From positions 62,001 through 126,000 of the forward strand of contig PUDQ02000016.1 in NCBI GenBank assembly GCA_002964805.2: a DNA stretch of 64,000 nt. The letters are read 5' to 3'. Source of the stretch: Trametes villosa (taxonomy: Eukaryota; Basidiomycota; Agaricomycetes; Polyporales; Polyporaceae). The position numbers were made by a program, and so were the translations under genes. Shown one piece after another: positions 1 to 15,088 of this stretch; position 1 is the stretch's first letter; each line of letters begins with the position of its first letter. The notes below the pieces were generated by a model. The model ran no database searches and was not told the origin of the DNA. It was given only the letters and a program-made list of their open reading frames with translations.

Positions 1-2962
1 CAGTAAAATAGCGTATAAAATATCATGGCGCACGCACCTTAACCATGCGCGCCCTGCGTGGTGTGCGCCCGCGCATCTCCAGCGCGCACTCCTTCCAGGC
101 TGTGCGCGCGATTTGCCCGTTAGGCAGGTGTAGACGGGCCCAGCGCCGCACGAGGGGAGTCCAGCCCGGGGCCGGTGAGCCTGCGCGTGCGAGGTAGGTC
201 AGGATAGCCGCACCCTCGGCGACAACGACGGTGCGCGAGGTCGAATCAAACGCGCGCAGCAGCACAAAGCCTCCGTCCAACTCCCGGGCCCCGCGCGGAA
301 GCCCTGGCTCCTCCGCGAACACCGGAATCATGGCCTTGAGTGCGTTCACCTGCGTGCGGCGGAGTGCGCGTTCCGACACGTTCGCGTACGGTGTGCTGTG
401 CTGTTTGATCTCCCGCGTGATGTTTCCGATGTAATTTTCGAGGGTCCATTGGGTGTAGAGAGTTCCGGGGCCACAGCGGTAGACCTCGTTGACGATGTGG
501 ATGGTTGCATGGAGGCTGTGACGGCAGATGTGAAGGCGTTCGCGGCGGCGGTCGACATACAGAGTCTCGACCGCTTCAGCGTGTTCGACGAAGTTGGTGT
601 GTGCCTCAACGAGCTGGGCAGCAGGCAGGCGGCGCTGGAGGATGATGCGCACTCTGCGAACAAGCTTGCAGAAAGGCCGGTAGTAGACGGGGCGCTGGAT
701 GCCGCGGAGGAGGCCGGGTAGGAGGCCGTAAACGTACAGAAGGTATTCCCAGGCCTTGTAGCCACTGTTGATCTTCTCGGCGGGGTTCCTGGGAGGGCGA
801 TCGAAAGAACCAGGGAGGCAATGTGTCGCCTCCGCAACGAGCTGTCCGTGAGCATCCCAGAGGTCCTTGTTCATGAACACAGCCCAGTCCCAAGTATCTT
901 TGCTGTCTGGCGGATCGCATGTCAGGGAGCCGCGGAGTAGTCCCAGCACGAGGTCGGTGAGGTTGAGGGAGATGAGGTGCATTAGATCAGCGCCGAAGAC
1001 GTCGGGAACCCCCAACATCCGTGGGATGCCGCTGAAGATACTCGGCTTGGCAGCCCGTGCGAAGCCGGTTGCGGGCGTAGACGGCGTTGTTCGCCGACGA
1101 TTCGACCGCGCGCAGGTTCTCCTCATAGCGCGCACGGGTCTGCGAGGCGGTCTCGGTGTTCTGAGCGCGGAGGGAGACGTCGGGGTGATCGGAGTCGAGG
1201 GGCGGTTGGGGCTGTAGCGCTGCAGGATAATACATGGGCCCTCCGATTTTGTTCCGCCCCCGGAGAGGGCAGTATAATCGGCAGCCGTGCGCACCTTGGT
1301 GACCGACGAGGCCGTTGAGATAGGCCATCGCAGGACCATCCGCTGTGGCGAGCAAGAGGTAGACGTGTGACTTGAAAAGACGGTCTTCAGCAGCGTCCCA
1401 CACTTCGAGCCCGTCGCGTTGAAGGGCGGCGAGGTGATAGAGGCCCGGATAAATGAAGGAGTCGATATTCTTGGGTTTCTTCGGGCCGCCGATGACCGCA
1501 CCCGGGAGGACGAAGCGCTTCTTGTAGCGCGAATCCGGGGGCAAGTCGAAGAGGACCAAGACGGTGAACCAGCAGTCAGATGTCTTGGACTTGTAAAGCT
1601 GGGCACCGTCAATAGAAAACATAAGTACCATATCCTCATCCTTGATAGCCTGCAGCCTCTCCTTCTCCTGGACGGCCCCGAGGTACGCCTCGCCGTAGTA
1701 GATGTCGTCATAGTCAGGTGTGGTGTTCGGAGCACGCGCGGCGGCGTCCAAGATGCGGTGAGTCTCCCGAGCGTGATGCTTCATCAGCGTGGCGGTGGCT
1801 GGCGAGGACCACACGGCCTGAAGCTGGGGCCCGAGCGGGTAGGTTTGGAAGGTCCGTCGAGCGACTTGCTTGCCTTGGGCGAGCCTCCAGATGTCGTACC
1901 GGGACTCTCCACAAAACGGACACTGCTCGTAAACGGCGAAAGGGCCGACGTACGCGAGGCAGGTGTTGATGCACATGTCTGTGTGGATCGAGTCGATCCC
2001 AGTGACGTTGCTCGCGAGCCGCTTGACCTGGTCGTACGTCGGGATCTCGCCCTTGGCGAGCTCGATGAACGCCTTGCGGTTGTCCGCGTAGTTCTCCTCG
2101 GACGCGTCGCCGCGCGCACAGAACATGCGCAGCCCAGCGCGTTCCTGTGGGGTCAGGTTGGCAGCGGGGGCGCGCGGCAGATTGGTCATGCGAGCGAGGG
2201 TCTCCGTGCTCAGGCCAGAGCCCTTGAGAGTCGCGGTCTGCAGGCCGCGTATGAATGCGTGGGTCTCGCGGACTTCCTTGCGACGGCTCTCGACAGGAGC
2301 GCCGACGTCCTCGGTATAGCCGTATTCGGGGTCGGGTGGGGGAGTGTCGGGGCGGGGGTCATCACCCTCGTCATCGGCGTTGGGCGGGTGGAAGACAATG
2401 TCCGAGTCCAGGCCTGGGGGAGGGGAAGCAGAGCCTCTGGGAGACGCAGGCAGCTCGTCGGCGCCGTTGTCATCGTCCGAGGTGTCCTCGTCGTCCGAGG
2501 TGTCCTCATCCGATGTGTCCTCGTCCGACATGTCCTCGTCCGAGTCGTCCTAGATGCAATACCATCAGGTCCGGCCATAGTCCACGACTATCTGAATGAA
2601 CTCACTTGCATAGCTGCGTGCTGGGCTACATTTGCTTGGTGAACGAGCCCCGGAAGGCCGGCGGCGCGAGGGAGAATGGGCTGCAGCCCCTGGAGGACGT
2701 CCTCGGGACGAACTCGAAAGGGCGCGTGAGCGTTGTACCGACGCTTGCTAACCCTGCGCAGGATGCCCTTGCAACGCTGCATGCAGTTGCATTTCCAAGG
2801 CGGCCCAGCGGGTGCGGGATTGAGATGGATGGGGAGCGCAGGGAGAGAGAGTTCGCGGTGAGAGAGAACAGGCGGGTTGGCTCCCTGCATGATGAAGTAG
2901 GGAGGGCGAGCGAGGTAGTTGGGTGAGGAATAGGCTGCATTGCGCGGTGACCTTATATACAT
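1..2962 (-). pseudogene. TNP2-type CACTA (En/Spm) transposase, frameshifted and cut by the window edge
   Basis: Transposase of the basidiomycete TNP2 group of CACTA cut-and-paste elements. Exon 1 (about 2890 or 2962 down to 2606) has a Cys-rich start, KCNCMQRCKG, followed by VSKRRYNAHAP, as I recall from this family's N-termini. A 56-nt intron (2605-2550, GTGAGT..CTAG) leads into an acidic Asp/Ser/Glu-rich stretch. The core contains FSIDGAQLYKSK, GLVGHQGAHGCRLYCPLRGR, DLMHLISLNLTDL, STDWAVF-like DTWDWAVF, SFDRPPRNPAEKI and SQWT-like TQWTLENYIGN. At about 1065-1072 the frame changes with no room for an intron: the protein runs in one frame to ..RLRTG and continues in another as AAKPSIFSGIPRM. 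That is a 1- or 2-nt indel, so the gene is probably dead unless it is a sequencing error. The 3' part reads to a stop at 23-25, but a GTGCGT just before it could be a splice donor leading out of the window. I saw no CACTA terminal repeats. Confidence 0.85.
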
Positions 2963-4533
2963 GTGTATCTACAGGAAACGGACGCGCTAGACTGTACCTG
3001 TGATGTTGCGGCTCCATGCTAATGTATGGGCCCTTGGGGTGGGCGGAGAGACTTGTGTTCTTGAGCGTGCCCCAGAGCCGTGCCGTGAGGCACCCGAGAA
3101 CGGCACAAGCTGCGGGGTGTGTCCCATGTCAGCTTCAAGATGAGTGTATGAGCCTGGTGTGACGTTCTGACCTGGCTCGAGGGGAGAGGCTCGCATTCTC
3201 GCGGTATCGCGACTGCGATTGCGCAGTGCCGCCGAGCAGCGTGATATCGGCTCCGGGTGCACTGCAACAAATATGTCAGCTTCAGGCTGCGAAGGGTACT
3301 CGCAGCTGGCGCGTACCTGCACAGAAGGCCTGTGCCATACAGTACTAGAGCATCCGTGCGTTCAGCTGAGGAGCGCGATACCGGCAGGGTGCCTTGCTGG
3401 CAGGCCGCTTGCCAGATGTGCGGCCGTGGCGGGAGTCGGCAGGGAGCGCGTGCGGGAGCGCGGCGGCGCTGCCAGTGGCGGTGGACAGCAGATCGTCGAG
3501 TATCGTCAGCAACAGCAAGCTCGTTAGAAAGGGCGAGGACGTCGACAGAATTGTCGAAGAGCAAGTCGGTTGACATCGATTTGCTGTCAGCAAACTGTCG
3601 ACCTCTAGTAAAAAGGCGCCCAAGATCGCGGGGAAGCTGTGCCTAGATCACTCCGGATAGATTTGGAAAGCTACGGATATACACGGAAAGGCGCGATTCT
3701 CGCTGGGTCTAAAGACCCAAACGTTTATCCCACACGTTACATACTACGTTCTGCACTCAAAGCGCTCAGCAAATTTGTCGGCAGGCGGAAACGCAATGTC
3801 TTGGGCCCCTGGGGAAACCGGACATCATATTGACGCGTGCCAGACGCCGGCCCCGAAGGCGGTGAGGGGGGCGGCCGCGAATTCCGGACACAGTGGCGTC
3901 AAAGTGCCATTCTAGCCGAAAGTCCGGACAAATTGGCTGGCATGGCTGCAGATCACCCAAAAACCGTCCGGACACGAACGGGCGTCTATGATTCGATCTG
4001 CCGCCCTCCAAAATCTCGCGCTATTAGTGCCGATTGTTGTATACTTAGTATTTATTGGTACTTACACCAATTACGTCACCGTAATTAACTGAAATGCCCG
4101 CGCGTCAGCCTGCAAGCAGACTCGGGAGCACAACTGGCACCTAAGTACCCTCGGACGACGTTCTCTCGTTTTGCACATTCGCGTGCTGATCGCCTGTTGT
4201 GCAGTGGATTGCGATAGAATATCTAACCACCGACTAAAGCAACGTTGTGGAGGCCAGCGCTGCCGGCGAAGATCGTCTATCCGAACGCAGGACGCCTCTT
4301 CCCGAATCCCCCGGCGTTGTTGTATGTAATCTTGTCATACGCTTCGCATCGACGCGTCTCCCCTTCATATAACCCGCCATCTCCCCGAGAAAACTTCCTG
4401 CCTTCTGCTGCCACGTCTCCGCTCCCGCGTTCTTGTCTGCTTTCGTTGAATTGCGCCCTGCGATCCCTTCCCGGTCCGACCGTGCTTGCTTGTTTCGACC
4501 ACTCTTATCTGGACCTGGGTTACTAGCTACTCT
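2963..4533. other. intergenic, no gene recognised
   Basis: No convincing exon on either strand; short open frames here have no family signature and no paired splice sites. It holds three direct copies of TCCGGACA at 3883-3890, 3923-3930 and 3967-3974. It also holds GCGGCCGCGAATTC at 3871-3884, overlapping the first copy. The last 300 bases are the likely promoter and 5' leader of the MAP kinase gene; a C/T-rich tract runs up to its start codon. Confidence 0.5.
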
Positions 4534-7349
<2,816 letters not shown>

Positions 7350-7590
7350 GTGCTAAGTCGTGTCGGACAGTTACCGCGTGTGGAGGGAGGGGAAGGGGGG
7401 GCTGCTTGCGCGGGGGTAGAAGAGATGTACCGATATTGTAATTGTGCATATACGGCTCCCGGTAGATAGATACACATACATGCGGTCGCGTGCTGAGCTG
7501 CAGGTAGTACTTGGTAGAAACAATCATTACAACTAGAGAATACAATGCCCCAAAAGTACAGATGAAGGTCGTGATACAGGATCGTGATGC

Positions 7591-8738
7591 TCAAGCGTCT
7601 CCTAGCTGCTGCTTGATTTCTGAAATTGCGTCTCAGCAGGGGACTCCGCAACAAGGAGATGGTGAACTCACTGTCTATGATGTCCAAATATGCAATGCTA
7701 GCTGGGCTCTCCGGATACTCGTCTAGGAAGCTCACGCCGTAGTCGGCGCTCTTGCCTATCCGCGGGTCTAGCGGGACAGCGCCGAGGAACTCCACACTCA
7801 TGTCCTGCGCAAGCCGCCTGCCGCCCCCCGTGCTCGGCTTGAAGATCTGCGACTCGGTCTTGCAGTTCGGGCAGACGAAGCCGGACATGTTCTCGACGAG
7901 GCCAAGCACGCGGATGCCGACCTTCCGGCAGAAGTCGATCTCGCGCCGGACGTCCTGCAGCGCGACCTCTTGCGGTGTCGTGATCACGACCGCGCCGTCG
8001 ATGCCGCTCTCCTTCAGGTATTGCACAATACTGAGGTGCTCGTCGGACGTGCCGGGCGGGGTGTCGACGACGAGGTAGTCGAGGTCGGCCCAGTCGACGT
8101 CCTTGAGGAACTGCGATATGATCCCGTTCTTCTTGGGGCCGCGCCACATGATCGCGTCCTTGGAGGAGGGCAGCATGAAGCCGACGGACATGACGCCGAG
8201 GTTGTCCTGCACGTATACGGGCGACCAGCCGGAGGAGGAGGCGTGTACTTGCTCGGAGGCGATACCGAGGATGGTTGGTATTGAGGGCCCGCAGATGTCC
8301 ACATCCATGATCCCGGTCTGGTAGTGGGATTAGCACAGCTGTTGTGATTGCGTGCGGTGGGGAATTGCGTTAGCACGTACCTGCAGGTTCTCATCCGCGG
8401 CAAACGCCCAACCGAGCTGCGCGGTGAAAGTTGACTTTCCTACACCACCCTTCCCTGAAAGCACGAGTATCTTCCGCTTGACGGTGGACATACGCTCCCG
8501 CACGAGAGGAAGAGCGGGATCGGGACCTCGAGTCTCTCCGGACGCACAGATCTCTTGGTTCGCACATCCTGCGCACGCGTCTGCTTTCCCTGCAAGCTCA
8601 GATTCTGTCCCCTGATTTCTGTGTCAGTCTGCTGGATATAACCAGTCGTCGGCTGGGACGTACCGGACAGTGCTCCGGCGCGTTTGCGGGGACACCGAGC
8701 GGATCGGGTGCAGGGGCTGCCTGCTGCAACGCAATCAT
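7591..8738 (-). CDS. NBP35: cytosolic Fe-S cluster assembly factor NBP35 (P-loop NTPase)
   Basis: Scaffold ATPase of the cytosolic iron-sulfur assembly pathway, acting with Cfd1. Four exons on the minus strand: 8738-8664, 8611-8381, 8317-7672 and 7671-7620 spliced out before 7619-7591. Together they encode 326 residues, the usual size. The N-terminus has the four-cysteine Fe-S motif: Cys at EHCPG, then DACAGC and NQEIC. The Walker A deviant P-loop is [11 protein letters not shown], followed by [11 protein letters not shown] (switch I), [16 protein letters not shown] (Walker B) and a C-terminal GFVCPNC pair of the CxxC type that binds the bridging cluster. The presence of the N-terminal Cys4 motif makes this Nbp35 rather than Cfd1. 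All introns are 52-63 nt with GT..AG borders and the frame closes exactly. It shares a 241-bp head-to-head promoter region with the next gene. Confidence 0.96.
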
Positions 8739-8979
8739 GGCTTGTCTTCCGGTCGAAGTCTAGTGGTATCCTTCTCAAAGATGGGGTCTTTCTTGCTCGT
8801 TCGTCTGGGTGTTGCGGTAGGTGTGCAGAAGGAGTCAAGGCAAGAGGGAATGAGCGAGCCCTCGGAGGAATTCAGTGATCGACTTTGTCATCCGTGGCTC
8901 GATCTAATCTTATCTCTCCCCAGGTACAGTACTCATCCAGATCCGCGATCGACCTTTGCCACTTTCCTTCTTGAACGCC
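8739..8979. promoter_or_regulatory. head-to-head intergenic region NBP35/RPN14
   Basis: These 241 bp separate the start codons of two divergently transcribed genes, so they must hold both promoters and 5' leaders. There is no clear TATA box. Short C/T-rich stretches lie before each start. Confidence 0.6.
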
Positions 8980-10488
8980 ATGTCTGCGGAGGACGCGCAA
9001 GCGACGCCCGTGCTACCAATATGCACCATTCAGCACGACTTCCAATCCGTTGTAAAGGATGTTGTCGACGGCCTCGTTCCAGAGGACACCTTCTGGGTCT
9101 CGTGCTACAAATACGGCGAGCCATCGGTTCACGGCAAGGCCACAGCGACTCTGGACGAGCATAACCGCGACTTGGTACTCTATCGGGGTCGCGACGGCAT
9201 AGATCTAAAGGCCAGTGGGGGTGTGAGCAAATATATAGCTCCGCTGTAGTCGTATATACGCACTGACACACATCTGTGTAGGGTTCCTATTCTGTCGCTT
9301 GTCCGACTTTGAGTATAGACGATACTCGCATAGCGGTACCAACCAATGTGTACTCTTCTCCTTCAGACATTCGAAAGGTTAGGAGATGTTGTCACCAATG
9401 CATCAACCCGATAGCGATCCTCACCGTTCAGCAAGTAGCAGAGCCAGATCACCGCCTTCGACGTTGCACCCGACGGGTCACAATTTGCCACAGGCTACCA
9501 CGATGGTTCCGTATATATACGACCAGCAACCGCCTCTACAGCTCTGCCCACTGCGTACAGCAAAGCTCACCTAAGCACCGTCACCTCAATACGCTTCTTC
9601 CCGTCGTCGCGGGTTATCCTTACTGGCGGCGCGGACTTCTCCCTGTCCATCCTCCCCGCGGATCCTCCGGAGTCTTCACCATACACGACTACCAAAGTAA
9701 CACCTGCTCGGACACTACGAGGGCATATACGCGCCGTCACCTCCACTGCTATCGTGGCTCGAGGGCGTAACGTCCTCTCGGGCTCCAAGGACGGGACAGT
9801 CCGTTTATGGGACGTACCCTCGGGGTCGCAGATTCGGACCCTCGCTGCGGGCTCCAACCACTTCGTGCCCGTCCTTTCCCTCAGCGTTGGAGAACGGTGG
9901 CAGGGCTCGGAGGATGCCAAGGATTCGCAGAGCCACCCCGACGAGATCGACCCTCGCGAGATCGAGACATCCGACAAGGTTGTGTTCGTTGGCCTACAAG
10001 ACGGTTCGTTCGAGCTCTTCGACCTCCGCACGAAGCGCGCGGCCTTCCGCTCCCCGGTTGGTACCTCCGGCGCGCGTTCAGCGTTGCAGATCCTCGCATA
10101 CAGCCCCACGCACAACCTCGTGGCGACAGGCTCCGCCTCGGGCCTGATCTCTCTCTACGACGTGCGGTCACTCGGAGATGGCCCGGCCACAACGTTCCGG
10201 CGGAACGAAGCACCCATCGAAGACCTCAGCTTTGTGGACCTCTCTAGTGCAGCTTTCGGGCTTTCTTCCTCCGCAAGTGAGGAGCAAGACGCAGGGCCAC
10301 CGCCCGTTGGTCTCGCGGTCGCGACTGAGGATGGGCTGCCATACATCGCTTCCATACAGCCCTCGGGCCCCCTCGTACGTGCGGAGCTCGTGGGGACGGA
10401 CTGCGATGGCGTGCGCTTTGTGCGAGCAGCGGGTCACGACGTGTGGACCGCCGCGGACGACGGAGTAGTTCGACGGTATGGGCGGTGA
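8980..10488 (+). CDS. RPN14: WD-repeat 19S proteasome assembly chaperone, Rpn14/PAAF1 type
   Basis: WD40 propeller protein of the Rpn14/PAAF1 family, which binds the Rpt ATPases during assembly of the 19S regulatory particle. Three exons (8980-9222, 9282-9377, 9448-10488) give 459 residues with all phases closing. Exon 1 has the N-terminal module (FWVSCYKYGEPSVHGKATA). WD-type blades follow: ITAFDVAPDGSQFATGYHDG, VTSIRFFPSSRVILTGGAD and STAIVARGRNVLSGSKDG with VRLWDV. The last blades end in ELVGTDCDGVRFVRAAGHD and DDGVVRRYGR. The ARGRNVLSGSKDGTVRLWD and GTDCD..DDGVVRRY stretches match what I remember of human PAAF1. Cytosolic and nuclear role expected. The start codon lies 241 bp from that of NBP35. 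Confidence 0.85.
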
Positions 10489-10871
10489 GAGCAGTCTAAT
10501 GGCGCATCTTGCCGCAGTCTCACAAGTGATAAAGGTGTGTAAATAGTTGATCGACGCGCGACGAGGCTGACGTCCATCAGCCCGTTCAGACTTAGGGTCA
10601 GTACAAGAATATTGTAGGCCAAGGTGGGTGGACATGCATGTACCTATAGCGCGTTATGATTTGAAGGGAATTCATACCACAAGTAACAAGGGTATGGAAG
10701 CTTGGATCTCTCGTCTCGAACCACGACATCAGGCATCGCTCACTTACTAGCCGAATTACATAAAATGCCCCCAGAGTATTTCAGCGGTGGCCGTGCTGGC
10801 ACCCTTCCTCGTCCCTAACCATCACGACCTCAGAAAACCTTTGGCAGGACTCAGGCAACACGGCTACAGTC
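10489..10871. other. intergenic, promoter of oxygenase copy A
   Basis: No exon recognised. An ACATAAAAT stretch about 115 bp before the oxygenase A start codon is a possible TATA-type element. Confidence 0.45.
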
Positions 10872-12562
10872 ATGGCCCGCCATCGTTCACCCAAAAAAGC
10901 AACGTCTCCACCCAGGAAGCGCAAGCGTGTGGAAGAAGCCACGCATTCTGCATCGGTTTCATCAACCTCGGAGGTGAGTATGCACCATGAAGGGGGCCCC
11001 ATATCTTGTCGCAAGTACGTTCGCTAACTATGTGCTTCCTGTCTAGCCTCGTAACGTTGATCCGGGGGAGGCCACGGGATCGCCCTTGGTACCCCAGGGG
11101 CTGGATGGCGCTCCCGCTGCTCTACGAATCATTCGAGCATTACAGCGTGCGGAGCGCTTGGAGTGCATAGGGTATTGCCCTACGAAGTACACCGCGCAGA
11201 TGGAGAAGATGGAAGACTACGACCCAGATCCTGATCGGGACGAAGACACGGGAGGGGGTCAGCAGGGGCATCCTCAGGTCAAGCCCAGCGAGGTGCGACT
11301 GGCTGACGTTGTTTGGTTAAAAGACCCCCATCTGACAGAAGGTTGCCGGCATTTAGGAACGTTTCGGGAGGCTTGCAGAGATCGCTAAGGCCAACGGAAA
11401 AGATCTCGCGTCCGGTATCCTGGAGGAACCTTTCACCCTTCGCATCACCAGACAGGGTTGCGAGTTCGATGGCACTGTGTTACCCGATAGCACCAACTTC
11501 CGCTTGCTTTCACTCTTGTCGAACGAAAAGAAGGCGGCACAGGAGGTGCTCCACGCGCGGCTCCATCAATGGTACGGCAACGCACAAGTGTCGGGTTATG
11601 GCGACGTGCACGCGCAAGTCACCAAGGTTGACGAGAACGTGCGCGCGGCGCGCGAAATCAACACCTCGGAGTTCGCGGTCGAGGACGTGCTGCTCCGGCG
11701 CATCGAGCGCATCTGGAAGAGGAATTTCATGTCTGCCTCGAAAGTGCGCGCCCAGCCGTACAAGATCCACCTGTATGGGCCGGGCGGCCACTTCAAACCG
11801 CACCGGGACACTCCCCAGAAAGATCTGGTGGGGACGTTCCTGGTTGGCTTGGGCGACACTGCACTCCACGGCGGCCTCATGGTGGACGGTCACGCGATGG
11901 AGGCTTCTCCCGGGTCGTGGTGCGCGTTCTACCCAGACGTGCCGCACCGAGTGACGCGCCTCGACGGCGGCTACCGCGCGGCTATATCCTTCAAGCTCTT
12001 CCGGACCCCAGGGGCCGACACCGGCGACTCCAAGAAGACGGCCAAAGTGCGGCGCAAGGTTGGGAAGATCGTGGCCGAGATGGAGGCGCCGTACGGGGTA
12101 CTCCTCGCGCACAAGTACTCCCTGGGCACCGACCGCTTCATCGGGTTTGACGCGCTCTTTGTCGACGCGGTGCGCTCTCAATCGGCGGGGAGGTTCGACG
12201 TCCGCAGCCTGCCCGTCGTGATGACGACGTGGTCGGTGTGGGGGTCCGACAGCAGGTCGGACGTACGAGAGAACTTCTCCATGCATTGCTCGACCAGAGT
12301 CTATCCCTTCACGAACGCGCACATCGACATCTTGAACGACCCTGGGTACAAGCGCAAGCCCGAAGGCGACGAGTGCGCGTGGCTGGAGGGCGTTAAGGAC
12401 GTCCCCTTCTACACTGTGGACCTTTCGAAGCGGACCATGTTCCCCTTCCAGGACGAGCATGAGGAGACGTGCAACTACGTCGGGAACGAGGCGCAGGCGT
12501 GGCGGGAAGACAGCGTATACCTCACCTACGCTTTGGTGGTCTTGCCGAAGGCCACCAACTGA
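10872..12562 (+). CDS. 2OG-Fe(II) oxygenase, prolyl-hydroxylase-like; family copy A
   Basis: Probable 2-oxoglutarate- and Fe(II)-dependent dioxygenase; substrate unknown. Three exons (10872-10973, 11047-11292, 11357-12562) encode 517 residues with phase-0 introns. Exon 1 gives a Lys/Arg-rich N-terminus (PRKRKR) that could be a nuclear signal. Exon 2 holds a conserved module, IIRALQ..LECIGYCPTKYTAQ, shared with copies B and C. Exon 3 has the double-stranded beta-helix core: HLYGPGGHFKPHRDTPQKD with the HxD iron ligands at His265 and Asp267, then GSWCAFYPDVPHRV with the distal His313 and GYRAAISFKLF with the likely 2OG-binding Arg. A second family-specific C-terminal domain follows, containing APYGVLLAHKYSLGTDRF, VKDVPFYTVDLS and CNYVGNEAQAWREDSVYL. 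All iron ligands are present, so this copy looks active. It is the first of three paralogues. Confidence 0.85.
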
Positions 12563-13198
12563 GGGCGCGGCGGAGGTGGGGACCACGCTTGATTCCTCAT
12601 CTCGCTTCAGGCGGTATCCTGTACTTAGCTTGCGTGGCAAGTCACCTCCGCTTGGATGCTACGAAGTTGTACCCCCACCATCACCCATACTGATACTAGT
12701 GGTTCTCGGGTGTAACGTGAAGATGCTATGTACGAGGTATGGCTCGCGATGTGTTGACCGTTACGGACGACGCAACGCTCATTCGGGGGGTATGGGCTGT
12801 GAGAGTAAGTGTGTGGACGGCGTGTTGGTGGTGCCACCGTCCACGGTGCGCCCAGAAGTCCGAACCGAGATACTACCACAAGGTGCGCAAGCGTCCAATC
12901 CGCGGACGACGATGCTGACGACCGTTTGTATCTCGGTACTTATAGGTGAGTTGCTCGCGCACCGGGCGGTCATGTATGCGCATGTGGCGCGCCACGGTTG
13001 CGAAGGAAACACTGCAACAAGCAGGGGCAACATGGACTTCCATAAGTGGACTGAGCAGGTTTTCCGCTCGCCACATCTTACTGAAGTTACATAACCCATC
13101 AACGGCTCCCCAATAATATAAAAGGTCTGTCTTCGGGATGTCGAGCTTGACTACATACCGTGACTGACCCTCTCTTGAACTCGAGCATCGCCACCACC
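12563..13198. promoter_or_regulatory. intergenic between oxygenase copies A and B, with TATA box
   Basis: No exon recognised. TATAAAA at 13117-13123 lies 76 bp before the copy B start codon and is a good TATA box. Confidence 0.55.
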
Positions 13199-15088
13199 AT
13201 GACGGACTCTGTCCCTACCAATGCCGACGACATACGCACCTCCCATACTCCCCCGTCTCCATCAGCTATGCACCCCAACAAACGACCGCGCCTCGAGGAG
13301 GACACGGTTCCCGATGTGGCGGGGTCATCACAGGAGTCAGAGGTAGCTCAGGATCGTGTCAAGGGCTGAAGGCCCTCGTGTCGCCACACAGTACTGACGT
13401 CTGCTCTTCAGGATATCCCCCTCGCTCGTATTCACGCTCGCGACGCTGGATCTACAGTCCTTGCGCCACAACCGTCGGACGATATCCCCGCCGCTATTAG
13501 GATCATTCGAGCCGTGCAACTCGCCGATTGCTTGGAACCCATTGGACACTGCCCTACGAAGTACACCGCGCAATTGGATATGATGCGGAGGTATGACTGG
13601 CAATCGTCACCCAAAGGGGTTTACGCGGTCATAGAGCCAAGCTTGAAGCCCTCCAAAACTCGGAAGCAAGAAGCAGAAGAGGCAGGGAAAGAGGAACAGC
13701 TGGATACCCCAGCTAGGCGCAGCGAGGTGCGTTTGAGCGATACGTACGCTTTGCGCATAGTACTAGCTCCTCTGGTATCGACAGGGCCGCTTCGAGGAGC
13801 TGGCCGAACTGGCAAAGGAGCACGGGAAGGCTTACTCGTCTGGTCGCTTCACGGAGCTATTCAAGCTGCAGATCACCAGACCGGGTTGCGAGTTCGACAG
13901 CATCATCTCTCCTACCGCTGTCAGAGAGGCCAGGTTTGGCAAGTCGGACGAGGACAAGGCTCCGCGCGCCGAGTTCCACGAACGGCTCCGACGATGGTAC
14001 AAGGCTGCGCTAGCGTCGGGCTACGGCGACGTGCGCGAACAGGTCACCAAGCTGGATGACGAGGCTCGCACTGCACGCGAAATCGGCGTCTCCGAGTTCG
14101 CCGTGGACGATGAGCTCCTCCGCCGCATCGAACGCATCTGGGAGGAGCACTTCATCTCCGGCTGCAGCGTGCGCGCCGAGCCGTACAAGATCCACTTGTA
14201 CGGGCCGGGCGGCCACTTCAGGGAGCACCGCGACACCCCGCAGAAAGACCTGGTCGGGACATTCCTCGTGGGCCCGGGCGATACGGCGTCGTGGGGCGGC
14301 CTCGCCGTGGATGGAACCTGGATGGAGGCGCAGCCCGGATCGTGGTGCGCGTTCTATCCGGACGTGCCGCACCGTGTGGATCATCTCAAGGAAGGCTACC
14401 GCGCAGTCATAGCCTTCAAGCTTTTCCGCGCGCACACTACGCCGCTTCCCTGGGTACCGACAACGACGACACGGCGCAAACGGCTGAAGTCCGCCAAGAG
14501 GTCAAAGAGATCGTGGCCGAGCTGGAGGCGCCATACGGAATCCTCCTTTCCCACAAGTACTCCCTAGGCACGGACCAGTTCACTGGCTTCGATGCGCTCC
14601 TGGCCGACGCGGTGCGGACCCAGTCCGAAGGGAGAGCAGACGTCCGTCATCTTCCGGTCGTGGTGAGAGCGTTCTCTACGTGGGGCAGCGACAGTCGAGA
14701 CGGTCCCTGGGACGGCTTCGCTGTGGATTGCTGGACGAGAGTGTATCCCCTCACTGATGCCCACATCGAGCTCCTCAGCCGATCTGGGTTCGAGAGGTAC
14801 GGTTCTAGCAAGAGCGTCCCGGCACACAGCGATGGCGCGTGGGTCGACGGCGTGAAGGACGTCCCATTCTACACAGTGGACCTATCGCAGCACACCTTGT
14901 TTCCTTTCAAGGATGAAAAGGACGAGACGTGCAACTACGTCGGAAACGAGGCGCAGGCGTGGCGGGAAGATAGCGGGTATCTCTCGTACGCCTTGGTGGT
15001 GTTACCGAAGACCAACAAGGGTACGGAGGGTACGGAGGACACGGAGGCGGAGGACACGTCCGAGTCCGACTCCAGTGAGTCTAATTAG
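13199..15088 (+). pseudogene. 2OG-Fe(II) oxygenase family copy B, frameshifted after the catalytic core
   Basis: Same three-exon, phase-0 structure as copy A: 13199-13342, 13412-13726 and 13785-15088. Exon 1 has NKRPRLEE and exon 2 the shared IIRAVQ..LEPIGHCPTKYTAQ module. Exon 3 reads through HLYGPGGHFREHRDTPQKD (HxD ligands) and GSWCAFYPDVPHRV (distal His). Between about 14,425 and 14,470, in the linker after AFKLFRA, the coding frame shifts. The C-terminal domain (EAPYGILLSHKYSLGTDQF, VKDVPFYTVDLSQ, CNYVGNEAQAWREDSGYL) continues in a different frame to the stop at 15088. There is no space or splice signal for an intron. Either the gene is a recent pseudogene making a core-only protein, or one base is wrong in the sequence. 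The tail has a short repetitive GTEGTEDTEAEDTS stretch missing in the other copies. Confidence 0.8.

Noticed and set aside
1000..1085. Intron to explain the transposase frame change
   Set aside because: Conserved residues continue directly in the other frame, leaving no spare bases for an intron.
11510..12640. 376-codon open frame opposite oxygenase copy A
   Set aside because: Composition is Arg/Val/His-rich and it overlaps the catalytic core coding strand; shadow frame.
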